Positions 51,129 to 63,130 of a stretch of 64,000 nt of DNA are shown here, piece after piece. Every line of letters begins with the position of its first letter. Within the stretch, counting starts at the first letter, position 1. The translations under genes were made by a program, and so were the position numbers. The stretch is from Centrapalus pauciflorus (taxonomy: Eukaryota; Streptophyta; Magnoliopsida; Asterales; Asteraceae). The DNA lies in assembly GCA_020465985.1 (NCBI GenBank), contig JAANYP010000257.1, positions 904,706 through 968,705 on the forward strand, given 5' to 3'. The notes beneath the pieces are model-generated. The model ran no database searches and was not told the DNA's origin. It saw only the letters and a list, made by a program, of their open reading frames with translations.

Positions 51129-51364
51129 CTGTTAGGTAGGTTCAAAAGATTGATGTACTGGCAACCCCAACCGGCCTATGTCAGACCGCCTCAAGCCCAT
51201 GACGTGAAAGGTAAATCGAGCTGACCTAGCGGTAAGGCAACACTGGGGAATCCAATGGCTTTAAGGAAGCAGTTTTGCCACTCCTCCACTTCGAACCCAT
51301 GACCTTTGTTAGGTAGGGTCTAATGTACCAGTGCCCTTTCCAATTATGCTACACGCCCGGAGGC
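51129..51364 (-). mobile_element. tRNA-derived SINE with 11-bp TSD
   Basis: Flanked by GAAACAAGACA (51118-51128 and 51365-51375). On the minus strand it starts near CCGGGCGTGTAGCATAATTGG, whose TAGCATAATTGG fits a pol III A box. GGGTTCGAAG follows about 50 bp later as a B box. About 236 bp. A box, B box and TSD together indicate a SINE; the 3' tail is not a clean A or T run. Confidence 0.78.
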
Positions 51365-51509
51365 GAAACAAGACAATGTGTGTGTGGGTCACGACCCTGG
51401 ATGAAGAACAGGTGCCAAATTCGCAACATTTTTCGAATCTAAATTAATGCTAAAAATATGTTGCAAATGTATAATACGACACTTTTAAGTTGATTTCCAA
51501 AGTTTAATT

Positions 51510-51720
51510 GGGTTAATTTAACAAAAAACGAAGAAAGAACATTGTGTGGGGACTAAGACCCCAAGAATCTAAGTCTCGGGGTGGCCTTGGTGTGTTTTTC
51601 CCCCAAACTCTAAGTCTCTGGGTCTTAAAGCAAAATAAAACTAAGTTAAAAGCCAAGAGACCCTGAGTCTCTAGGTCGTGAAAACCAAGAAACTCTGAGT
51701 CTCTAGGTTTTGATACAATC
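51510..51720. repeat. Degenerate CTCTAAGTCTCTGGGTC-type repeats
   Basis: Four or five imperfect units (ATCTAAGTCTCGGGGTGG, CTCTAAGTCTCTGGGTCTT, CCTGAGTCTCTAGGTCGTGA, CTCTGAGTCTCTAGGTTTTG) lie within the putative solo LTR. GAGTCTAGGTC also occurs at the end of the gypsy LTR. Confidence 0.7.
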
Positions 51721-51879
51721 TTACTGTACATTGATTAATTACTCCAAATAAATTAGATACATACAATTAAGCTTCAAAACATATATATTAACAAAAAAAA
51801 TACATATAATTGAGTTCAATAAAGACACTAAAGCTTATGGATGAAATAATTATGACTTGATTAACAGGTTAAAAACTAT

Positions 51880-52115
51880 AAGTCAGAGTCTAAAGGGGCA
51901 AAAGCAAAAACAAAGCCAGAGATATAAAGCAAAGCATGAATCAAAAATTAAAAGCCAAATCATAAGTAAAGCAAGAGTTGTTAACATACACTAAAGCTAG
52001 CAAGTGATAAAAGACTGTAAAGCTATAACAGTCTATTAGAACACGAGCTAGAGCACTGATGTTAGCTTGTTAAAGCTAAAGCTAGAGCTAAAGTAAAGCA
52101 ATAGCATTAAAGCAA
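51880..52115. repeat. AAAGC-rich degenerate repeat
   Basis: AAAGC, AAAGCTA and AAGCCA words recur about twenty times in 235 bp (for example TAAAGCTAAAGCTAGAGC). No coding frame. Confidence 0.75.
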
Positions 52116-53005
52116 ACTATGAATTGTAGATTTTAGTTATACTGCATGTCATGTAATTTCAGGCTTACTTTTGCAATGTAGTATTCATTGACATTCTTTT
52201 AAATATAAGCAGCTTAGATAAGTTGCTCGACATGATTTTCTGATCAGTTAAAGCTCAACATAATAACATGTTATTTCATTCAACATATACTTAGTTATTT
52301 TATTGCAAAGCTAAGCACCAATACTTTTCAGTGATTGGGTGACAGTCTAAGTTATAATATGGTGTTATTTAATTGATGAAAGCACTTGAGCGGCAAAGTA
52401 TACTCCAATGAGACCCACGTTGCTTATTGGTAGCTAACCCAATATGTGGTTGGTTGCCACTTAATGTACGTGTGTGGTGTTATCATCATCTTATATTACT
52501 CTATTAGTGAAAGTCTCAATTGAGGCAATAGTTTATACTGTTTGAGCAAAGTGTGCATCGTAGAAGCCTATATTTCTCCCTTGAGCATGGCAACATTGCA
52601 TAGCAGCAGCAGACCACAGATATAAATGCATGTTAAATGTAAATTTCTACTAACTCTATAAGCAATTAGCTTACCAGTTGTTCCATTATTCTTCTCAGGT
52701 AAAGGCAAAGCCTCGACTCGACCAAGCTCATAGGTTCAAACTTGTTCAGGCTTGAAGTGCATAGACCCCTACTCAAGTACATTTTGGGTACTTAGTCGAT
52801 GTTTTAATGCTTAGAGAGTTGGGTAGAAGATTTATTATGTATTTCTATTGTAATAGTATAGAAGCTATACCCTTGTAACTTTAATTTCAAACATTGTCTG
52901 TAATAACATAGAATTTGTTTGATTAATATATTTTAGTTTTTGATTGATATTTGTATTGTCACTGAGACCTAAATAATACGACTCTAAAGAAAGCAGGGTC
53001 TTACA

Positions 53006-53823
53006 TATATAAATAGATTAACATCCTAAATAAACATCACAACATCCCTAAACTTATTTTTCATCGGTGATAATAATATGTAATTATCATAATTTTACTA
53101 ATAATGGCACAATTATAGTTTAATATATAATAATTATTACAATATTATTAACAATAACGATGACATATCAAATAACGAAGATTAATAATGATGATGATAA
53201 TAATAACATAATTACTATTAATAATTTGACTACATTCATAAATGATGCCAATTGATCAATAATAATAATAATAATTTTTATAAACATCATCATCGAAAGT
53301 TATCAACGATAATACAAAGTTTAATTAATTATTATTAATGTTACTATCAACAATAATGATACCAATAACTAAACTAATAAATGATGGCAAAATATTACTA
53401 ATAACAGGTGATTTGGGTTAACAATTGTTGATCAAATCTTTGATTCATGATTCATGATTTTACATAATATCATGTGTTGAATTAGTATTTGATTGGAGTT
53501 TGAAGGGAAAAAAAATAAAATATTTTATAATATCATGTTGATGAGTAATGATATTCTACTTCTTAATTAAAAATATTATAAAAAATATTTCATTGGGTAA
53601 TTGATTTGAAGAAGGTTAAATTGAGATAGCAGTAAAACGTCATTTAAGACCAACCAAATATCAAATTGGTTTCATTTAAACAAATTCCGATCAAAAACTA
53701 TATAACTAAACATAACTCTTATTAAATAAAAATAATTAATAATACAATTAGTAAATTAATCATAAATACTTGTTTAGATATCATGATGTTTTTAATCTAT
53801 CAATTATGTATTATGCAATTAAA
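53006..53823. other. AT-rich intergenic DNA with ATA/ATGATG-rich stretches
   Basis: Simple-sequence patches at 53080-53400; no gene. Confidence 0.55.
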
Positions 53824-54360
53824 CTAGTTTATAACCCACGTATTACGTGAATAAATTTAATTAAATTTAATTATATAAAATGTATATGAGTAAAAATAAA
53901 AACATACAAAAATGATGATTGTGTTTATTTTTTATTATTTACAGATTAAAAAATAGAGTATGTTTATCTTTTTTAAAAATATTAAATTGCATTTATCTTT
54001 TATTTTTTATAAGTTGTAATTATCTTTTTGGTGAACGTTGAGGTGACACGTGACATTTGATGTTTTTCTTTATTATCCACAATAATAATAATAATTTCCA
54101 CAACTAATTCAAATTATTACATTTGGATCTAATTATGATTATTATGGATAATAATGATAGATATTTATTTTAGGTAAACATTAATTTTAAATGTTACAAA
54201 ATCTAATTTATTACTAACTAATTAATGAAAAAAATAAGGTCAAAATTTAATGCAATTAAGTTAAGGTGTTAAATTTGGAAAAAAAGGTGGAAAAATAAAA
54301 TTTTCTTGTATTGGAGAAGTGACATGTGACATGAATTGCTTTGTTTTATTATAATATATA
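53824..54360 (-). mobile_element. Helitron-like element
   Basis: On the minus strand it ends with a degenerate hairpin (TCACGTAATACGTGGG), then TTATAAACTAG at 53824. It begins near 54360 as CTATATATTATAATAAAAC with a GTCACATGTCAC word. The expected initial TC is altered. Confidence 0.55.
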
Positions 54361-55076
54361 GGTTAATCAACTCATGTATTACATGGGTTGATTTAGAAAA
54401 TACATAGTTTTTTTGTATTTTAATAAATTATTATAAAATTTATATATAATTAAAATAAAAAAATTGAAAGCTAGTTAAATTAAAGATTAAAAAATACTTA
54501 GTTGTTTGATATTAAATAAAAAAATATTATTATATGTATTATTAAAAACAGATAATATGTGTTTGCAAAAAATGTTTCTTTTAATTTTTATTAACTTCGA
54601 ATATGAAATATCAATGTAAGAAACAAAAAACTTCAATTATGTAAATGTGTATATATTTTACAATTGAAGTTTTATCATATTCACAATTGAAGTTTTATCA
54701 ATTAAACTTTAAATCTTGTTATCAATATAATTAACAAAAAATTTTAACTTTATTTACTACACTTCTACATTTAAATCCAAATTTTTATATTTGAATTTAA
54801 CTATGATTATTAAGGATAATAATGACACATATTTATTTTAGATAAATATTAATTCATTAATGAAAAATTAAAATCAAAATTTAATGTAATTAAGTTAAGT
54901 TAGTAAATTTGGAAAATGAATTAAGAAGATGGCATATGCATAATTATTGATTTTAATTAAGGGTATAAGAGACATTTCATAAATAATTATGAGTTGTCAT
55001 TAATTTGAACCATTGATTTCTTTCCATCCAATGGTCTAGAAACTCCAGGTGGTTTTCTTATTATATATAGTATAGA
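54361..55076 (-). mobile_element. Helitron-like element abutting the previous one
   Basis: On the minus strand it begins A|TCTATACTATATATAATAAG at 55076. A CCCATGTAATACATGAG hairpin near 54366-54385 marks its 3' part. It adjoins the preceding element head to tail; the terminal CTRR is not clear. Confidence 0.45.
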
Positions 55077-55150
55077 TTATTATTCTATTATTTAAAACCA
55101 CATATTTGTTATAAGTATAAGCAACTTTTATCATTATATATATATATATA

Positions 55151-55673
<523 letters not shown>

Positions 55674-55801
55674 TAATGCATTAATTTATAATTTATTTTA
55701 AACATTTTTTAATTTTATTCTGTGTAAAAAATAAATTTTTATCTATACATAAAACCTAAAAATAAAAAGTTTTAAAAAGATGAGACGCGATAAATACTAT
55801 T

Positions 55802-58231
55802 TGTGAAGACCTCCCCTTCCGGGTCAGTCCTCAGAGTCTAGGTCCCACAAATAGCAATACGATATCAATCATACTAAGATAGGGTAATTAATTGCGGAAT
55901 AATAAATTACATGTACATTACAGATTAGGATTTAAGTTTACATATTTCAAAATAAAGTTATAAAAGGGTAACATCTAATCTAATCATAATATCATACATT
56001 ACATCAAATCTACCCAGAACCACCACAATTGTTGTCTTCCAATCAGTACCAGAAAGATTTGTTGAGTAGTGGTCTAGAAAATCTTCAAAACTTGAATCTT
56101 GAATGACCTAAGTACTAGGTCCTGCAGGTGATTTTCCTTTGGCTTTTCCTGTAAAATATTAATGCAACATCTGTAAGCAACGCTTAGTGAGTTTATAGAT
56201 TTTCAATATCAACATGCGTGTCAAGCGGAGTCATTAGTCTTAGCGTGATATGTCTTGGCTGCCGCTTCAGCCCTCATGATTGAGATATAGAATCATAGAA
56301 TCGGATGATGTTCAAGCCACACTCACGCTTAAATCGTGGGGATCAGCCACATACTGGGCTAGCTACCAGTAAGTCAATATGGCGGAACATCGGAGGTCAT
56401 TACCAAGTTCATAAGAACTGGTGAAATAGCCGGGTCTAGAACAATAGACCTTAAGGGCTAGTCAAGCTGAATCAATCTATCAAATGTCTGATCAATGATG
56501 TAAGCATATGTCTTAGAAGTCATGATAGCAATGAATCATTAAGCAAAGTCTGAAGCAATATTAAATGCAATATGAAAAGATAATCAAATAGCTATCATGA
56601 TCCACTGGGCAACACCCATCCATGGTGTGCACAGGTCTCAATCCAGCTGATAAAGTGAATATTAATAAATTTATCAGCAACAATATATCTCAACCGGATC
56701 TATGCATGTTCAATCTGAATATCTATAACTCACAGGTCTGGTCTTTTGTCAAACAGATATGAATCTGCCACCTGAGTTATCTCAGGATTTTATCTCTGTC
56801 AGTCTATCTTCTTTAAGTCTTTAAATCTTTGTTCAGAATATACTGAACCTGTCCAGAATTATTCATATAAATCTCATGTCAATATCATCATCATTATCAT
56901 GGAATTTCATCATCTTTTGATCATTAAATCTTTAATTCTATCTGATTCTGATAACTTTCAGTTCATCAATCTTTTGTTCGTTCATATTCTTTATTCTTTA
57001 AAATTCTCAAAAAGTTCTCTAAATATATATATATAACAATATATATATTTGTATAGTCATTTATCTTAACTAAAATTTTAAATATAATAATTGGGTTTCG
57101 GTCCATCAATTTCGGATCAGCCCGGATTGGGATCCGGATTCGGATTTAACCGAAATGAGCATCCGGATTGGGGACCCGGATTCGGATTCATCCGAAATGT
57201 ACCATCCGGATTCGGATTTAATGGTTATCCGAATTGTAATTGAAGTTCGGACCAATCTATCATCCGAATTAACATTGGAACCGAATTAGGATCAAACGAA
57301 TTATAAGAGTCCGAAATGAAATCATCCAAACCGAAACATAAGTCCGAAATATGGGATCCGAATTGATGCTACACATCCGAATTCGGACTCACCCGAATTC
57401 GGATCCCACATATTCATATTTTTCCCAGAAATGTTCTTATTGTTCTTGAATATCTTCATACGGATTTTTACATATAATTCACCAAAACTGATTTATATTA
57501 ACATGCAATGTATTATAATGTTGTATTATCATATTTGGGTTGTTTTTAAACTATTTTCCCTATCAATAACATTATAAATCTATCAAGATCATCCAAAATA
57601 AGTCATTTTTATCAAGAACATCTTTTTATCATAAAAATTCAGTTTTCGTAATAATTTGGATGATCCAACCTCTGATTTTTGTTTCTATAACCTTTATATA
57701 CTTCATTTCATCATAATCATCTAAAATCATAGACATGCAACATAAAAATCCATGATTTTAATTCTTGGTTTCGGATTTACCCAAAAACCGAACCAAATTC
57801 ATATTTTCTTGAAATTTAAATCACATATTACCTCTAAGCCTTGTTGTTTGATGATAATCTTTGCTTCTTGTAACCTTCAAATGTCTTCAAATCTTCAATT
57901 AATTTAAACTTACAATCTTTTTGATGAAATGAAGAAGAAGCCGTAGGCTTAGAGAGAGAAAGAAGAGAGAGAGAAATTCTGTATTAAATGACAATAAAAG
58001 TCATTAATCTTGATTTTATATTTAATCAATTATGTTTGCAATTTAACCCACTATACTTTTGTATTTTATATCTCTTTATTATAATTATCTTTTAACAATT
58101 AAAAATCATAAATATAATTTACTTAATATTTTCATATTCAATGAAATTAGACAAAATAATTAATGTAATAAAATTACATTATTTTCTCAATGTACACAGA
58201 TTATAACTGGATCAAAAGTTGGGTTGTTACA
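55802..58231 (-). repeat. 3' LTR of the gypsy element
   Basis: TG...CA ends (TGTGAAGACC ... TTGTTACA), 2430 bp. The block 57095-57410 is full of (A)TCCGGATTCGGAT and ATCCGAAT words. A GA/CT-rich stretch at ~57950-57980 precedes AAGGCTTAGAGGTAAT on the coding strand, a possible leader with a splice-donor-like sequence. Confidence 0.9.
57095..57415. repeat. TCCGGATTCGGAT-type repeats inside the gypsy LTR
   Basis: About fifteen variants of CCGGATTCGGAT, CATCCGAAAT and ATCCGAATT at irregular spacing. Rich in CpG and in short palindromes (TCCGGA, GAATTC). Confidence 0.85.
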
Positions 58232-58268
58232 GAATAGGCTCCACCACGCACAAACTTCGTCCCCGAAG

Positions 58269-61200
58269 TTAGCTATGTTCGAACAGACTGGGATATGTTG
58301 CTTTCATGACATCTCTGGATTCCCAAGACTGATGCGAACCTTTGTGGTGTTTCCACTGGACGAGCACCATCTGTATTTCTTTATTTCTAAGCTTCTTAGT
58401 CTTCGAGTCCAGAATACGTTCTGGCTCTTCAACCACGCGAAGCTTCTCATCTATCTACAGGTTAACGTGTGGTAACTGTACTTCTCTTTCGTCAGCTAAG
58501 CTCTTTCTTAAATGACTAACATGGAATACAGGGTGTATTCCAGCTAAGTCCGCTGGTAAATCAAGACGATAAGACTGATTTCCAATCTTTTCAACAATCT
58601 TCAACGGTCCGATAAATCTCGGAGCTAGCTTGTTTCTTTTAATGAACCGTACCACATTCTTCATTGGGGATACTTTTAACATCACCCAATCGTTAACTGC
58701 AAAACTGATGGATCTATGCCGATTGTCATAATATGACTTCTGCCTGCTTTGAGCTTCAAGAATATTTCTTCTAACAAGTTGAATCTTCTCGTGAGTCAAC
58801 TGTAGAAGGGCAGGTCCTGCTATTGGCGATTCGCCTGTTTCACGCCAACAGGTAGGAGTTCTGCATTTTCTTCCGTACAAAGCTTCAAAAGGAGCCATCT
58901 TGATTGTTGAATGATAACTGTTATTGTATGAAAATTCGACCAACGGCAAGTGGTCATCCCAGTTACCACCTAAATCAAGAATGCAGGCACGAAGCATATC
59001 TTCGAGAGTTAGAATAGTACGCTCACTCTGGCCATCTGCATTTGGATGGTAAGCAGTACTCATAGAAATCCGAGTACCCATCCCTTCTTGTAGTGCTTGC
59101 CAAAATCTGGATGTGAAACGACTATCACGATCAGATACAATAGACTTTGGCACACCGTGACGAGAAATAATTTCAGTGATGTACAACTGAGCCAATCTAT
59201 CCAAAGAATAAGTTTCTTTCATCGGAATGAAATGTGCTGATTTCGTTAAACGATCAACGACTACCCAGATAGAATCGTGTTGTCTTTTGGTCTTTGGCAG
59301 CTTCGTAATGAAGTCCATTGTTATATGCTCCCACTTCCATTCAGGAACTGGCAGTGGTTGCATATCCCCGAAGGGTTTTTGGTGTTCTGCCTTAACCATC
59401 TGACATACTTTGCAGTTTTCAACACATTTTCCGATGTTTTTCTTCATTCCTGGCCACCAGTAATCAGCTTTCAGATCAAAATACATCTTTGAGCTGCCAG
59501 GATGAATAGATAACTTGGACTGATGAGCTTCGGATAGAAGAGTGCTGCGGATTGAACCATATTTAGGAACCCAGATTCGGTTTCCCTTGAGACAGTGAAG
59601 TCCCAAATGGTTCAGAGTCAGAAATTGTAACTGCCCTTTTAGATTTTCAGAATCTATGTTCTCTTCTTTTAGCGCTTCAGTTTGAGCAACTCGAATATCT
59701 TCAATAAGATCAGAAGAGAATATAACTGGAGTTAGGGCATAACAGCACTTTTCTGGATATACTTTTCTACTCAACGCATCCGCGACAACATTTGCTTTGC
59801 CGGGATGATATAAGATCTCGCAATCATAATCCTTGATAAGCTCCAAGGATCGACGTTGTTTCATGTTCAGATCTTTTTGAGTGAAAAGGTATTTGAGACT
59901 CTTATGATCGGTGTAGAGCTGACACCGAGTCCCATATAGATAGTGACACCAGATCTTCAGAGCAAAGGTGACGGCAGCCAACTCAAGATCATGAGTTGGT
60001 GCACTTTTCTCGTAATCCTTTAATTGCCTTGAAGCGTAGTCAATTACTTTTCCCCTTTGCATAAGAACACATCCCAAGCCAGTACCAGAGGCATCGCTAT
60101 AGACAACGAAATCATCATTACCTTCTGGCAAGGCTAGGATCGGCGCTTGAATCAACTTTTGCTTCAGAATATCGAATGCCTCTTGTTGTTTATCGGTCCA
60201 AACGAAAGGAGTATTCTTTCGTGTTAGCATTGTAAGCGGCACAGCAATCTTTGAGAAGTCCTTTATGAATCGCCGATAATAACTGGCCAATCCAAGGAAA
60301 CTTCGGATTTCAGAGGCATTACAAGGTGTTTGCCACTTCTGAACAGCCTCGACTTTTGACGGATCAACGGATATTCCTTCGCCAGAAACGACATGGCCAA
60401 GGAATTGAATCTATAAGATAAACAAGATAGAAATTCAAGTTCTGATGTGATTCATAGAATAAAACAGCTCAAGACATATATAATAGAAATTATACCTGTC
60501 TGAGCCAGAATTCGCACTTAGAAAACTTTGCGTAGAGTCTTTCTTTTCTTAACAACTCTAGCAATTGCCGCAGATGAACATAATGATCAGCCTCCGTTTT
60601 GGAGTAAATCAGAATATCGTCTATGAATACGATAACTGATTTATCCAACATAGGTCTGCACACTCGATTCATGAGGTCCATGAACGCCGCTGGTGCATTC
60701 GTCAGTCCGGAAGGCATTACGAGAAATTCGTAATGACCGTATCTTGTACGGAAGGCTGTCTTCGGTATATCCTCATTTCTTACTTTCAGTTGATGATACC
60801 CAGAACGGAGATCTATCTTTGAGAAATAACTAGCTCCTTGCAGTTGATCAAACAGATCATCAATCCTGGGCAGAGGATATTTATTCTTTATGGTGACTTT
60901 GTTCAACTCGCGGTAGTCGATGCACATACGGTAGGTTCCGTCTTTCTTTTTGACAAATAAGACTGGTGCACCCCACGGAGACGAACTTGGTCGGATAAAC
61001 CCCTTCTCTAACAGCTCTTGCAGTTGTTTTGACATTTCCTGCATTTCTGCAGGTGCAAGTCTGTAAGGAGCTTTGGCAATAGGAGCCGCACCAGGAACCA
61101 AGTCAATACTGAACTCGACTTGACGTTCCGGTGGCACTCCTGAAATGTCATCGGGAAATACGTCTGGGAACTCACAGACGATAGGAATATCAGATAATGA

Positions 61201-62931
61201 TTTCTTTTGGGCTTCAGAGATAGATTCAGATGAGACATAGCATACGTAGGATTCATGACCCTTAGATAAATACTTATGTGCTTTTTCAACAGATATGAAA
61301 CAATGTGCACCTTTCCGCTTCTCGCCCTTGATCTCTAATACTCGGCCGTCTGAAGACTTGATTCTAATGATTCGCCGGTTGCAGATAATTGTAGCCTCAT
61401 TATTCGTTAACCAGTCCATGCCGATGATGACGTCAAATTCTTTTAATGGAATCGGGATGAGATCGAGGTTGAATACGATGTTATTTACGAGCAGAGTGCA
61501 GTTTCGGTAAACGGAATCAGCCATAACGAAATTGTTACTGGCTGTCTCAATATCAAGTATTATGGGAAGCTTTGATGAAGCTTTATGTAGCCTTTGTGCA
61601 AAAGATATGGATATAAAAGAACGACTGGCGCCGGAATCGAATAATACTCTAGCAGGAATGGAGTTAAGTAAGAACATACCGGTAACCACATCAGGTGTTT
61701 CTTTTGCTTCCTCGGCTGTGATTTGGAAAGCTCGAATCCGTGCAGTCGGTGTTGCAGCAGAACTTTTCCCCGTAGAACCTCCTGCTGATGATTGAGACTG
61801 ATAACGTGATCCGCTTCGACACTGGTACATGAAGTGTCCTCTCTTACCACACTTCGCACATCCTCGTCCCTGCTGTGGACATTCCTCACTGCTGTGACCG
61901 ATCATATTACACGCAAAGCAAGTAACGTCTTCTGGATTGCACAACCCCATGTGTGACTTTCTGCATCGCTTGCAGAATCGTGGCTCGTTCGTGAGGGAGT
62001 AAACTTGTGCTTTCTGTTGTGAACTATGCTGATGGGATTGCTGAGATTGTGACTGAGACTTATTTGGCCTAAAGAATCTGCCAAATCGCTGTTTCTTTGG
62101 AGGAGACGGATTCATCGGGTTAGTAGACGGAGCGTATAACTGATCGCCGTACTCTAAGTATCCTCGCTCAATCTGTCTCGCTGCTTCTACCATTTCCAGA
62201 TAGCTCTTATATTTGATCGCACTCATAGGATGTCGATATCTGGGATTGAGTCCTACTCGGAACCTATTCATTTTCCTTTCCTCTGTTGCCACTTGGTAAG
62301 AAGAGTAGCCACATAATCTCGAAAATTCGTGTTCGTATTCATCTACAGTCTTCGTTCCCTGAGTCAATTGCATTAATTGGACTTCCATCTTATCTCGCTG
62401 GTCAATCGGGCAGTATTTCGCGTTGAACATGTCTAGAAACTGGTTCCATTCCAATGTCTGAATGACTTCCTCCCCGTATATGCTTCGCTGTGTCTTCCAC
62501 CATGCGCGAGCAGCTCCAACAAACAACGCAGACGCGTAGCTCACTTTCTTAGAATCTAAACAGTCAGAGATTCTAAAAATTTCTTCCGTATGACTGATCC
62601 AATCAATCGCCTAAATCGGATCTACAATACCCTCGAAGTTCAGGGCACCGCTTGCTTTAAAATCCTTAAACTTGCAGCCTTTTGGCTGAGCAATTTGAGT
62701 TTCGGGATTTGAATTATCAGAATCAGATTCATTGGTCTGGACTTGCTTTTCTTTTCTCTTATTTTTCTTATCTTCACGTCTTTTAGCTTCGGCCTCATCT
62801 CTGGCACGAAACTGTTCTTGCATCATTTTGTTTTGTTGTTCTGAGTGTTGGGCTAGAAATTGTTGCATCATTTCAAACATTTGTTGTGGATTCATGTTGC
62901 TGGGAATATCACCTGATCCTGATCCTGACAT
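58269..62931 (-). pseudogene. Gag-pol polyprotein of the gypsy chromovirus (two in-frame stops, one intron-like gap)
   Basis: One frame runs 62931-60496, then resumes at 60410-58269 after an 85-bp GT-AG gap; about 1525 codons. Gag: retrotransposon gag domain (ARAWW near residue 140), then two CCHC knuckles (about 61805-61925). Protease: LFDSGAS near residue 430. RT: a YRMCIDYRELNK segment and FIDDIL (~60620). RNase H: YSDASGTGLGCV then TDHKSLKYL. Integrase: HHCC finger (~59390-59520), core with ITMDFI, VSDRDSRF and GQSERT. Chromodomain: 58454-58269. TAG stops at 62611-62613 (codon 107) and 58455-58457 split off the gag start and the chromodomain. Both fit CAG-to-TAG changes. Confidence 0.9.
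60411..60495 (-). other. Intron-like 85-bp insertion in the RT-RNase H linker
   Basis: On the coding strand FWLRQ is followed by GTATAATTTCTATT and the gap ends TTATCTTATAG, after which IQFLGH continues in frame. 85 is not a multiple of three, so removal is needed to keep the frame. It is T/A-rich with canonical borders, like a plant intron. Confidence 0.8.
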
Positions 62932-63113
62932 CTTCTACTGAAAATTACAAGCATTTAACTATCAGTTTATAGACTTAGATCTATGTACCCTTTTTCCCAT
63001 CCTAATAGTCTGTACATCCTATCTCAGTTCAAACCACCTAAATGATTGATACATATGTATTGCTTCAGTTTGAGATCAAGTATACTCACATAATACTTTA
63101 TTCACTCAAACTA

Positions 63114-63127
63114 GTGCTCTGATACCA
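63114..63127 (-). promoter_or_regulatory. Primer binding site of the gypsy element
   Basis: On the minus strand TGGTATCAGAGCAC follows 3 bp after the 5' LTR; complementary to initiator tRNA-Met. Confidence 0.92.
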
Positions 63128-63130
63128 TCC

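Larger units (their letters stand above)
50720..53005 (+). mobile_element. Probable old solo LTR, chromovirus type
   Basis: Several points match the gypsy LTR at 55802-58231 read on its coding strand. A TATAAAAACA box (~50982) is followed by a TCTCTCTAAG leader and ATTCAAGGTAA. Near the right end GGTAAAGGCAAAGCC and GGTACTTAGTCGATG correspond in position to AGGAAAAGCC and AGTACTTAGGTC. The end GCAGGGTCTTACA resembles GGAGGTCTTCACA. About 2.3 kb, close to the 2.43-kb intact LTR. The left boundary is a guess (TGTAAC near 50731 is a candidate). A SINE is inserted in it. Confidence 0.5.

Noticed and set aside
59277..59492. Plus-strand ORFs opposite the gypsy pol (also 61295, 61532, 62732 and minus-strand frame shadows at 61008, 61560, 61902)
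   Set aside because: Antisense or alternative-frame shadows of the gag-pol frame.
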